Made by a program: the position numbers and the translations under genes. Positions 16,220 through 23,658 of a stretch of 33,370 bases of DNA are shown one piece after another. Where the stretch lies: the NCBI RefSeq assembly GCF_938074695.1, contig NZ_CALJEM010000042.1:1-33370 (forward strand), written 5' to 3'. This stretch comes from an uncultured Thermosynechococcus sp. Its GTDB lineage: Bacteria; Cyanobacteriota; Cyanobacteriia; Thermosynechococcales; Thermosynechococcaceae. The notes beneath the pieces are model-generated. The model did not search any database and was not told the DNA's origin. It saw nothing but the letters and a program-made list of their open reading frames with translations. Every line of letters starts with the position of its first letter. The first letter of the stretch is position 1.

Positions 16220-17248
16220 ATGACTCGTGCACGGATTGCTGTGGATGCCATGGGGGGTGACTATGCTCCCGATGAAATTGTTGCCGGTGCCCTCAGAGCC
16301 AGTGAAGAATTAGATGCCGATATTCTCCTTGTGGGGGATCCGATTCCCATTCAGCGCTACCTCGATGAACATGCCCCTGCAGCCAAGCCCCAAATTGTTG
16401 CAGCCAGTGATGTTGTTGAAATGGGAGAAGAACCCCTGACCGCACTCAGAAAGAAACCCAAGGCCTCAATCAATGTAGCGATGGATCTGGTCAAAGCAGG
16501 GGCGGCGGATGCGGTGGTTTCTGCCGGTCACTCAGGGGCAGCCATGGCCGCGGCGCTCTTGCGTTTAGGTCGCCTGCCGGGGATTGAGCGCCCCGCTATT
16601 GGAGCGGTCTTGCCGACCCTCATTCCCGGCAAATCCGTGCTGGTGCTCGATGTCGGTGCCAATGTGGACTGCCGTCCCAAATACCTTGAGCAATTTGCGG
16701 TCATGGGATCCATCTATAGCCAGTACGTTTTGGATGTCGAGGATCCTAAAGTTGGCCTGCTAAACATTGGCGAAGAGGACTGCAAAGGGAATGATCTGGC
16801 CTTAAAAGCGCATCAACTCCTACGGCAAAATCGCCAAATCTCCTTTTTAGGCAATGCGGAAGGCCGCGATGTCCTGTCGGGAAAATTTGATGTCGTGGTC
16901 TGTGATGGCTTTATCGGCAACGTTCTGCTCAAATTTGCCGAATCCTTGGGGAGTGTCCTCGTCCAAATTCTCCGCGAAGAGCTACCGCGGGGCTGGCGGG
17001 GGCAACTGGGCACAGCGTTGCTGCGTCCTAATCTGCGCAAAATTAAGCAACGCATTGATCACGCCGAGCATGGGGGTGGTCTACTTTTGGGGGTAGATGG
17101 TATCTGTATCATTAGCCACGGCAGTTCCCAAGCACCTTCGATTTTTAATGCGATTCGCTTAGCTAGGGAAGCAGTGGATCATCGTGTTTCAGAGCGCATT
17201 CAGGCCTGCTATCAGCAGATCGTTGCCGTTGAGGAGCGGGCTGAGTGA
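16220..17248 (+). CDS. plsX: phosphate acyltransferase PlsX
   Basis: Makes acyl-phosphate from acyl-ACP and phosphate for PlsY, the first step of bacterial phospholipid synthesis. 342 residues, usual length. Recognised by the N-terminal RIAVDAMGGDYAPDEIVAGA, then VSAGHSGAAMAAALLRLGR, PGIERPAIGAVLP, LDVGANVDC, VGLLNIGEEDCKGNDL, DVVVCDGFIGNVLLKFAES and LGVDGICIISHGSS. A soluble, peripherally membrane-bound enzyme. ATG 16220 has GGAAGAG upstream. Its TGA overlaps the fabH GTG by four bases (GTGA), the usual plsX-fabH coupling. Confidence 0.98.
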   Translation: MTRARIAVDAMGGDYAPDEIVAGALRASEELDADILLVGDPIPIQRYLDEHAPAAKPQIVAASDVVEMGEEPLTALRKKPKASINVAMDLVKAGAADAVVSAGHSGAAMAAALLRLGRLPGIERPAIGAVLPTLIPGKSVLVLDVGANVDCRPKYLEQFAVMGSIYSQYVLDVEDPKVGLLNIGEEDCKGNDLALKAHQLLRQNRQISFLGNAEGRDVLSGKFDVVVCDGFIGNVLLKFAESLGSVLVQILREELPRGWRGQLGTALLRPNLRKIKQRIDHAEHGGGLLLGVDGICIISHGSSQAPSIFNAIRLAREAVDHRVSERIQACYQQIVAVEERAE

Positions 17249-18234
17249 CTCTACGGGGCGTTAAATTTACTGGCGTGGGCGCGGCAATCCCTAGCCAATG
17301 CTTGACCAATGCCCACCTCAGCGCCCTCGTGGATACCTCCGATGAGTGGATTCAATCCCGTACGGGCATTCAAAAACGTCACGTGGCGGCTCCTGAGCAG
17401 CGCCTTGTGGATTTGGCCAGCGAAGCGGCGGGCGCAGCCTTACAGATGGCAGGACTAGAATCCACAGCAGTAGATTTGATCATCTTGGCAACCTCGACGC
17501 CCGATGATCTTTTTGGCACCGCCTGCTTGGTACAAACCCGCATTGGGGCAGTGAATGCAGTGGCCTTTGACTTGACAGCGGCCTGTTCTGGTTTTCTTTT
17601 TGCCCTAGTGACGGCAGCTCAGTATTTGCGCACAGGTGCCTATCGCAGTGCCTTGGTCATTGGTGGGGATATTCTCTCCCGCTGGGTAGATTGGGGCGAT
17701 CGCCGCACCTGTATTCTCTTTGGCGATGGTGCCGGGGCAATGGTGTTGCAAACCGGTGATGTGGATCAGCTCCTAGGTTTTGAATTGCGCAGTGATGGCC
17801 GCCTCAATGAGCACCTCACCCTTGCCTTTGCGGGGACGCCCCAAGCCCTAGGGGAAAATGTGGCGATCGCCCAGGGAGGATTTGCTCCCATTGCCATGAA
17901 CGGCCGGGAAGTCTATCGCTTTGCCGTCACCCAAGTCCCCGAAGTCATTGAAAAAGCCCTGCACCGCGCTGGGTGTACAGTTGAGGAAATTGACTGGTTG
18001 GTGTTGCATCAGGCCAATCAACGCATCCTTGACGCTGTGGCTGAGCGTTTAGGCATTCCTCAAGAGAAAGTCATTAGCAATGTGGGTCAGTGTGGCAATA
18101 CTTCCGCCGCCTCGATTCCCCTTGCCCTTGCAACTCCGATTCAACAGGGGCATATTCAACCCGGAGACTTAATTGCCACCGCTGGCTTTGGTGCCGGTTT
18201 AACGTGGGGAGCTGCCCTGTTCCGTTGGCAATAG
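17245..18234 (+). CDS. fabH: 3-oxoacyl-ACP synthase III FabH
   Basis: Starts type II fatty acid synthesis by condensing acetyl-CoA with malonyl-ACP. 329 residues, thiolase fold. The catalytic triad is intact: Cys114 in TAACSGFLF, His in VLHQANQRIL (about 255) and Asn in GQCGNTSAAS (about 285). The family start SDEWIQSRTGIQKRH is also clear. GTG start at 17245, coupled to plsX by overlap. scpB begins three bases after its stop. The fabD that often follows fabH is not here. Confidence 0.98.
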   Translation: MTLRGVKFTGVGAAIPSQCLTNAHLSALVDTSDEWIQSRTGIQKRHVAAPEQRLVDLASEAAGAALQMAGLESTAVDLIILATSTPDDLFGTACLVQTRIGAVNAVAFDLTAACSGFLFALVTAAQYLRTGAYRSALVIGGDILSRWVDWGDRRTCILFGDGAGAMVLQTGDVDQLLGFELRSDGRLNEHLTLAFAGTPQALGENVAIAQGGFAPIAMNGREVYRFAVTQVPEVIEKALHRAGCTVEEIDWLVLHQANQRILDAVAERLGIPQEKVISNVGQCGNTSAASIPLALATPIQQGHIQPGDLIATAGFGAGLTWGAALFRWQ

Positions 18235-18237
18235 CCT

Positions 18238-18759
18238 ATGCAAGGGAACAACGACCTACGTGAATTAACCATGCGAGTGGAGGCCATTCTATACCTCAAG
18301 GCACAGCCTTTGACCTTAGCTGAACTGGCAGCCTTAGCAGGCACTGCCCCTGAGACCGTTGAACTGGCACTGATTGAGCTACTCAACGACTATGCCCATC
18401 GCCAAACCGCCCTTGAAATTGTCCAAATTGACAACAGATACAGCCTGCAACTAAAGTCCGCCTTTCAGGAACTGGTTCAGTCCCTTGTTCCTGTTGAATT
18501 GGGGGTTGGGGCACAGCGGACATTAGCCCTGATTGCTTTTCGGGGATCGATTCGCCAATCAGAGGTGATTGAACTGCGGGGTTCCAGTGCCTACCAGCAC
18601 ATTCAAGAACTGCTCACCCTTGGGCTGATTCAGCGGCGACGGGATAGCCAGAGCCGCTCCTATATTCTCCAGGTCACTGAGCGCTTTCACCAGTATTTTC
18701 AGGTGGATCAACTGCCGACTACTGAGGGAGATAGGGGGGGAGATTCACGTACTCACTGA
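18238..18759 (+). CDS. scpB: segregation and condensation protein ScpB
   Basis: Subunit of the SMC-ScpA-ScpB condensin, which compacts and separates replicated chromosomes. 173 residues with two winged-helix domains. MRVEAILYLKAQPLTLAELA lies in the first (about 12-90), and TLALIAFRGSIRQSEVIELRG with LLTLGLIQRRRDSQSRSYILQVTERF in the second (about 100-160). This is the canonical family pattern. Starts three bases after fabH, so it is probably on the same message. Its last 41 bases overlap the FHA gene on the opposite strand, an unusually long tail-to-tail overlap for this region. scpA is not in the window. Confidence 0.93.
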   Translation: MQGNNDLRELTMRVEAILYLKAQPLTLAELAALAGTAPETVELALIELLNDYAHRQTALEIVQIDNRYSLQLKSAFQELVQSLVPVELGVGAQRTLALIAFRGSIRQSEVIELRGSSAYQHIQELLTLGLIQRRRDSQSRSYILQVTERFHQYFQVDQLPTTEGDRGGDSRTH

Positions 18760-19597
18760 GCAATTGGGAGGGCAAATCATCATTCGTGGCCAATTGGAGA
18801 TTCAACAGAGATACCGCTAGCTTCTCCTGTTCTAGCTTAGTGCGCCCCAAGGCTTTGAGAATACGCCGCAGTTGAGCCGCAATTTCCGCCCCAAACATGG
18901 TGAGATTTTCATCCGGCAGGGCGGGGAGCCAATCCATTGCTCCATGCTCCACTGCCCATTGTCGCTGCATTGGCGAAATATGATTGTCGTAGCGGTCAAT
19001 GATGAAACTACGCAACTGGGGATAGGTGGCCTTAATCCAATTCAAGAGGTTGCCAATATCGGGGGTTTCCAGTTGCGAGTCAAGGAGCACGAGATCAGGG
19101 TTGCGCTGCTTTAGGGTTACAAAATCGCTAATAATGCGGCGGCTATTGATTTGCCCTGACTCCACAATAACTTCCAACCCCTGACTGCGCAGCAGTTCTT
19201 GCCAAATTTGTACCTGAATGCCGGGGGGTTGAATGATGAGAATAGTGGGCTGCAGGGAAACAGAACCCCCCGATGGTGTGGTGGAAACCGCCTCATCGGT
19301 GCGAAATTCAAGAGTTGTTTTGCCGATAATGAAGCGATCGCCCGTCTTGAGCAAGGTTGGCACCTGAATCATTTGGCCATTGAGGACACAGCCGTTGCGA
19401 CTCCCCAAATCAATGAGATAATAATCATCGTTATCAAGGCGCTGAATCATGGCATGGCGGCGGGATGCCCAGCGATCTGGCAAGACAATTGTGCAGTCTT
19501 TGCCCCGACCAATCACCCATGAATTGCCTTGGGTAAGAGGGACGATATAGGTGCTGGCCTCTGTGGAAACGACCAATTGTGGATACTGCGGTAACAA
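18719..19597 (-). CDS. FHA-domain protein with a receiver-like domain
   Basis: 292 residues. The FHA domain (about 10-98) binds phosphothreonine and has its key residues: WVIGRGKDC, the Ser/Arg/His of SRRHA, and YYLIDLGSRNGCVLNG. After a Thr/Ser-rich linker, residues about 115-235 look like a response-regulator receiver (TILIIQPP, then NPDLVLLDSQ, with Asp at the usual phosphorylation strand). However, the acidic pair after the first strand is replaced by Gln-Pro and the usual Lys is missing, so it is probably a pseudo-receiver. The C-terminal about 50 residues are helical and Leu-rich. No ATG fits; TTG 19597 has GAGGGA eight bases upstream. It probably reads Ser/Thr-kinase signals. The end overlaps scpB by 41 bases. 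Confidence 0.85.
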   Translation of the reverse strand: MLPQYPQLVVSTEASTYIVPLTQGNSWVIGRGKDCTIVLPDRWASRRHAMIQRLDNDDYYLIDLGSRNGCVLNGQMIQVPTLLKTGDRFIIGKTTLEFRTDEAVSTTPSGGSVSLQPTILIIQPPGIQVQIWQELLRSQGLEVIVESGQINSRRIISDFVTLKQRNPDLVLLDSQLETPDIGNLLNWIKATYPQLRSFIIDRYDNHISPMQRQWAVEHGAMDWLPALPDENLTMFGAEIAAQLRRILKALGRTKLEQEKLAVSLLNLQLATNDDLPSQLLSEYVNLPPYLPQ

Positions 19598-19648
19598 GGT
19601 GATCCCTCTGCCAACTCCCTGTAGGAATAAATTAGGTCTCTCGGTACT

Positions 19649-19918
19649 TTATTCAAAATGATAGTCGGGACATTGAATAGCAGCTTCGGTGGCCGCCCAA
19701 TCAGGATGTAGGGAACACTTTAGGCGATAGTCTCCTGAAAAGAAGCGACAGCGAGCACAGGGAATTTGATGCAAACGGCGGGCGATCGCCAACCCCTCCT
19801 GTGTGAATTGCCACACATTCCACGCCATGATTGCCAACAGTAGCCAAGCACAACAAAAACAAATTGGTACTAGCCATGGCTCTACTGTATGCAAAAAAGA
19901 TGACAACCACACAACCAT
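19649..19918 (-). CDS. Cys-rich single-span membrane protein
   Basis: 89 residues from ATG 19918 (a TTG three codons earlier is possible; neither has a ribosome site). A hydrophobic helix (about 12-35, PWLVPICFCCAWLLLAIMAW) is followed by a cytoplasmic-type tail with IPCARCRFFSGDYRLKC, then SLHPDWAATEAAIQCPDYHFE. The CxxC, a further Cys and the final Cys, with His before Pro, could bind a metal. I remember similar short tails ending HP..A....C.DY in other cyanobacteria, but no function. Upstream and divergent from comFB, and 51 bases from the FHA gene on the same strand. Confidence 0.65.
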   Translation of the reverse strand: MVVWLSSFLHTVEPWLVPICFCCAWLLLAIMAWNVWQFTQEGLAIARRLHQIPCARCRFFSGDYRLKCSLHPDWAATEAAIQCPDYHFE

Positions 19919-20086
19919 AGGCCACAAACGGATCTGGGCGACTGCTAGCCTTTCATTATTTACCGCTATAATCTTATCACTTGGCTATAGGCCATAGAAG
20001 TATAAAGATTTGGCAGTTCTTTATAACAGTTCCTATCCCCAATCACGAAATGCAAAATTGCCCCCGCCCTTGGCGGTTCCTCAGCA

Positions 20087-20092
20087 TATACT
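20087..20092 (+). promoter_or_regulatory. candidate -10 box for comFB
   Basis: TATACT, placing the transcript start near 20099 and ruling against a GTG start at 20101. No convincing -35 box. The interval 19919-20086 is AT-rich and serves two divergent genes. Confidence 0.4.
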
Positions 20093-20139
20093 AAATTTGA
20101 GTGGGGAGTGTCCCTACAGCAACCACAGCGGAAACACGT

Positions 20140-20694
20140 ATGGGGATTCAAGAGATCGTTGAACAAGCACTGAGCAATGGCTATCTGACACCAACGCAGG
20201 AGGCAGAAGTAGGACGCATTTGCGACAAAGCCACAGAACTCTCCGTAGAAGACTACATGGCGTTGGATCGCCTCATGGGTGCCCTATTGACGGGGCAAGT
20301 GGTGGCGGTTCCCCGCAAGCAATTTATCAACGTTATGGAAGAACTGGTGCTCACCGAGGCAATTACCCGCGTTGCTGCCATCGAAGCGGAGCAGAAGTGC
20401 GCTTTGGATTTAGGAGATATTGCCGCCTACGCTCTCAACCGCCTCCCCCCACTCTACGCCACCACCCAAGAGGGAGCACAGTATCAACGCCAGCGAGCCG
20501 AAGAGGAACTCATGGATCTGATTCGCACCCAAGTCCAAGAGGCCATTCATCACAGTATGGCACGGCCACAATTTCATCCGGAGCGATCGCCCCTCGGCAA
20601 AACCTCTAGCAAAGAAGTCTTTTCCCAAGTCAGCTCCCTGCTGCAGGCCTACGCTAATGAATATGAGCATCCCAAGGGAGAGTCAACGCAGTGA
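20140..20694 (+). CDS. comFB: ComFB-family protein
   Basis: 184 residues from ATG 20140. The ComFB domain lies about 75-130, with VMEELVLTEAITRVAA, LDLGDIAAYALNRLPPLYATTQEGA and the following QRQRAEEEL helix. The family is named for a late competence operon gene of Bacillus. In cyanobacteria members have been reported as receptors for cyclic dinucleotides (c-di-GMP or c-di-AMP), so a second-messenger role is likely but not shown here. The N-terminal about 70 residues form a separate helical part (IVEQALSNGYLTPTQEAEVGRIC, MALDRLMGAL). The last four bases overlap the cimA GTG (GTGA). Confidence 0.87.
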   Translation: MGIQEIVEQALSNGYLTPTQEAEVGRICDKATELSVEDYMALDRLMGALLTGQVVAVPRKQFINVMEELVLTEAITRVAAIEAEQKCALDLGDIAAYALNRLPPLYATTQEGAQYQRQRAEEELMDLIRTQVQEAIHHSMARPQFHPERSPLGKTSSKEVFSQVSSLLQAYANEYEHPKGESTQ

Positions 20695-22301
20695 AAATTT
20701 GGCTATATGATACGACGCTCCGCGACGGTGCCCAGCGGGAGGGTCTCTCACTGTCCCTGGAAGATAAGCTGCGGATTGCCCACCAGCTGGATCGCTTGGG
20801 AATTCCTTTTATCGAAGGGGGCTGGCCCGGTGCCAATCCCAAGGATGTGCAGTTTTTTTGGCGGTTGCAGGAAACCCCCCTCCAACAGGCAGAAATTGTT
20901 GCCTTTTGTGCCACACGCCGCCCCGGCCGCAAAGCCGCAGAAGAGCCGATGTTTGAGCCAATCTTGGCAGCCGGTACCCGCTGGGTGACCCTTTTTGGCA
21001 AATCCTGGGATCTCCATGTCACCGAGGGTCTCAAGACCACGTTGGCGGAAAACTGTGCCATGATTGCCGACTCGATTCAGTTCCTCAAATCCCAGGGACG
21101 GCGGGTGATCTATGATGCCGAGCACTGGTTTGATGGCTATCTTGCCAATCCAGACTATGCCCTCCAAACCCTAGAAACCGCCTTGGCTGCGGGGGCAGAA
21201 TGGCTAGTTCTGTGCGATACCAATGGCGGTTGTCTGCCCCATCAAATTCAGGCGGTCGTGGCAGAGGTGATGGCGCACTTTGGCGGCCTTGATTGTCTTG
21301 GAATTCACACCCACAACGATGCCGGCACAGCCGTGGCCAATGCCCTGGCGGCGGTGCAAAGCGGTGTGCGCATGGTGCAGGGAACTCTCAATGGTTACGG
21401 TGAACGCTGTGGCAACGCCAATCTCTGTACCCTCATTCCCAATCTGCAACTAAAACTGGGTTATGACTGTGTCAGTTCGGAGCAGTTGGCCACGCTGACG
21501 GAGGTCAGCCGCCATGTCAGTGAAATAGTCAACCTTGCCCCCGATGAGCATGCACCCTACGTGGGGCTATCGGCCTTTGCCCACAAGGGGGGCATCCATG
21601 TCAGTGCTGTGCAGCGCAACCCCCGCACCTACGAGCATATTGAGCCGCATTTGGTGGGCAATCAGCGCCGCATTATTATTTCCGAGCAGGCGGGCATCAG
21701 CAATATTTTGGCAAAAACCAGTGAACTTGGCTTTGAGTTGGATCGGCAGCATCCCTTGAGTCGAAGGATTTTGGAGCGGATTAAGCACCTTGAGAGCGAA
21801 GGCTATCAATTTGAAGCAGCGGAAGCCAGTTTTGAACTGCTAATTCAGGAGATTTTAGGACAGCGCCAGCGACCCTTTACCCTCAAGGGCTTTGATGTCT
21901 TTTGCCGCACAGATTCAGGCCCACTGGAGGCAACAATTCGCAGCCAGTCCTTGGCCACGGTCAAGGTGGAAGTGAATGGTGAGGAGATGCTCACAGCAGC
22001 GGAGGGCAATGGTCCTGTCTCAGCGTTGGATCAGGCGCTGCGCAAAGCGTTGATGTCGTTCTATCCAGAGATTGCCGAATTTCACCTGACGGATTACAAA
22101 GTGCGGATTTTAGATGGGCATGCGGGCACGGCGGCGAAAACACGGGTACTGGTGGAGTCCAGTAATGGGCGCGATCGCTGGGCAACGGTTGGCGTCTCTG
22201 CCAATATTATTGAAGCTTCCTACCAAGCGGTGGCCGAGGCCCTTGAGTATGGCCTCCAGCACAGTCGGCAACTGCGGCATTCCCCTTTGGTGGCCTCTTA
22301 A
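20691..22301 (+). CDS. cimA: (R)-citramalate synthase CimA
   Basis: Condenses pyruvate and acetyl-CoA to citramalate, the threonine-independent entry to isoleucine found in several cyanobacteria. 536 residues, the CimA length. The catalytic HMGL-like TIM barrel (1-270) has YDTTLRDGAQREG, DAEHWFDGY, LCDTNGG and the metal-binding HTHND in LGIHTHNDAGTAVAN. A linker domain (PYVGLSAFAHKGGIHVSA) leads to a C-terminal LeuA-type allosteric domain (about 400-520) expected to bind isoleucine. The sequence fits CimA better than 2-isopropylmalate synthase because of the DAEHWFDG signature. GTG start with AAGGGAGAG upstream, overlapping comFB by four bases. Confidence 0.94.
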   Translation: MKIWLYDTTLRDGAQREGLSLSLEDKLRIAHQLDRLGIPFIEGGWPGANPKDVQFFWRLQETPLQQAEIVAFCATRRPGRKAAEEPMFEPILAAGTRWVTLFGKSWDLHVTEGLKTTLAENCAMIADSIQFLKSQGRRVIYDAEHWFDGYLANPDYALQTLETALAAGAEWLVLCDTNGGCLPHQIQAVVAEVMAHFGGLDCLGIHTHNDAGTAVANALAAVQSGVRMVQGTLNGYGERCGNANLCTLIPNLQLKLGYDCVSSEQLATLTEVSRHVSEIVNLAPDEHAPYVGLSAFAHKGGIHVSAVQRNPRTYEHIEPHLVGNQRRIIISEQAGISNILAKTSELGFELDRQHPLSRRILERIKHLESEGYQFEAAEASFELLIQEILGQRQRPFTLKGFDVFCRTDSGPLEATIRSQSLATVKVEVNGEEMLTAAEGNGPVSALDQALRKALMSFYPEIAEFHLTDYKVRILDGHAGTAAKTRVLVESSNGRDRWATVGVSANIIEASYQAVAEALEYGLQHSRQLRHSPLVAS

Positions 22302-22321
22302 GGTCTGGTTGGAGAGACCTT
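22300..22321 (+). promoter_or_regulatory. perfect inverted repeat between cimA and cysE
   Basis: AAGGTCT (22300-22306) and AGACCTT (22315-22321) flank an 8-base spacer. The left arm overlaps the cimA stop. No T run follows, so it is not a standard terminator. It lies just upstream of the TAAAAT box (22334-22339) and could be an operator or a 3'-end stabilising hairpin. Confidence 0.45.
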
Positions 22322-22333
22322 GGCAAAATCCGT

Positions 22334-22339
22334 TAAAAT
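22334..22339 (+). promoter_or_regulatory. candidate -10 box for cysE
   Basis: TAAAAT 22 bases before the cysE ATG, in a short A-rich stretch. The leader would be about 15 nucleotides. No good -35 box at normal spacing; TTGGAG at 22309-22314 is 19 bases away. Confidence 0.3.
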
Positions 22340-22360
22340 CAAAACTGATCTTTAAGTTCT

Positions 22361-23128
22361 ATGACTGCCAAGGAGCCGCGTGTGCTCAGCACCCTCAAAG
22401 CAGATTTTCAAATTATCTTTGAGCGGGATCCGGCTGCCCGCAACTGGTTAGAGGTCATTTTTTGCTATCCCGGCTTTCAAGCCCTCCTTCTGCATCGCTT
22501 GAGCCACTGGCTTTGGCGGCGGCGCGTTCCCTTTATTCCCCGCTTCATTTCCCACATTGCCCGCTTGCTCACAGGCATTGAAATTCACCCCGGTGCCACG
22601 ATTGGCAAGGGCGTTTTCATTGATCACGGCATGGGGGTCGTCATTGGCGAGACCGCCGTTGTTGGGGATTACTGCCTAATCTATCAGGGAGTAACCCTCG
22701 GCGGTACGGGTAAGGAAACCGGAAAGCGGCACCCCACCCTAGGTGAAAATGTGGTTGTCGGAGCCGGGGCAAAGGTGTTAGGCAACCTCACGATTGGGAA
22801 CAATGTGCGCATTGGCGCAGGTTCAGTCGTGCTGCGGGATGTCCCCTCTGATTGTACGGTGGTGGGTATTCCAGGGCGGATTGTCTATCGGGCAGGTGCC
22901 AAAATTGCTCCTTTGGAACACGGTCAACTGCCTGACTCTGAGGCGGAAGCCATTCGCTATCTTTTGGATCGCATTGAACTCCTAGAGAAACAGGTGCAAG
23001 CATTGCAACAGCAGGGACAAGAAAGGGTGCCCGCCTCGGTGCTAGGGGGTTGTCAATCTACCCAAGGCCAAGCCTGCCGCCTCAGCGATCGCCCCATTGA
23101 AGAGTTTCTCAACGGCTCTGGCATCTAG
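22361..23128 (+). CDS. cysE: serine O-acetyltransferase CysE
   Basis: Makes O-acetylserine from serine and acetyl-CoA, the committed step of cysteine synthesis. 255 residues. The N-terminal helical domain (about 5-70) includes ARNWLEVIFCYPGFQALLLHRLSHWLW. A left-handed beta-helix (about 75-185) has IHPGATIGKGVFIDHGMGVVIGETA, then VTLGGTGKETGKRHPTLG and the acyl-CoA-site GAGAKVLGN. The catalytic His of DHGMGVVIGE is present. The C-terminal extension (about 190-255) has a Gln-rich coiled helix (ELLEKQVQALQQQGQE) and ends with two Cys, longer than the E. coli regulatory tail region and of unknown role. The stop TAG shares the palindrome CTAG (23125-23128) with the stop of dciA on the other strand. 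Confidence 0.96.
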   Translation: MTAKEPRVLSTLKADFQIIFERDPAARNWLEVIFCYPGFQALLLHRLSHWLWRRRVPFIPRFISHIARLLTGIEIHPGATIGKGVFIDHGMGVVIGETAVVGDYCLIYQGVTLGGTGKETGKRHPTLGENVVVGAGAKVLGNLTIGNNVRIGAGSVVLRDVPSDCTVVGIPGRIVYRAGAKIAPLEHGQLPDSEAEAIRYLLDRIELLEKQVQALQQQGQERVPASVLGGCQSTQGQACRLSDRPIEEFLNGSGI

Positions 23129-23643
23129 GCCGAACGGGCGTAACACAGCCCGCAGATTCCCCAGCGCTGTAGCTCTTTAATGGGTGTAGGACATTGACAG
23201 CGCGGACAAAGAGGATAATCTCGCGATCGCTGCCGCACTTGGTCTTGCCAACGCTGAAAGGCCTCTTGGGGAGTGGCTGCTGCTGCCACAGTGGGAAGAT
23301 TCCCTACTTTCGGTAAGGTGTCATCCGTGGCGATCGCTGAGCAGGGGGGTCGCCAGTGGCGATGGGAAAAGCGAATATCCCTGAGGGGAATCCCCAAAGT
23401 CTGCTGAATTTTGGCCATCAGGGGCGATCGCGAGAACATTAGATGCTGTGCCCACGTACTATTGGCAACCGCCACAAGCAACACCCCTTGACCGGTCAGT
23501 TCCAGCGGTACAGTGTGCTCCGCCACAATTGACCCCACCAGCTTCGGCCAGTGCTCCAAAAGACACAAGAACTGCCGCGGCTGTTGCCATTCGGGAGTCT
23601 GCTGCCATTGCTGAAGTACCGTGGCCAGTGGGGTATAGGCCAT
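23125..23643 (-). CDS. dciA: DUF721 / DciA-type replicative helicase loader
   Basis: 172 residues. The N-terminal DUF721 domain (about 1-100) has LATVLQQWQQ, WPKLVGSIVAEHTVPLEL, the strand GVLLVAVANSTWAQHLMFSR and IQQTLGIPLRDIRFSHR, the DciA pattern. A variable linker leads to a C-terminal zinc-ribbon: CPRCQCPTPIKELQRWGICGLC, with five Cys. DciA assists loading of the DnaB helicase at the origin in bacteria that lack DnaC/DnaI, which includes cyanobacteria. Assignment by family only. Tail-to-tail with cysE with a four-base overlap. Starts 15 bases after the PRC-barrel gene's stop is read on the same strand, so both could be co-transcribed. Confidence 0.85.
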   Translation of the reverse strand: MAYTPLATVLQQWQQTPEWQQPRQFLCLLEHWPKLVGSIVAEHTVPLELTGQGVLLVAVANSTWAQHLMFSRSPLMAKIQQTLGIPLRDIRFSHRHWRPPCSAIATDDTLPKVGNLPTVAAAATPQEAFQRWQDQVRQRSRDYPLCPRCQCPTPIKELQRWGICGLCYARSA

Positions 23644-23658
23644 TTGGAATATTCCAGA

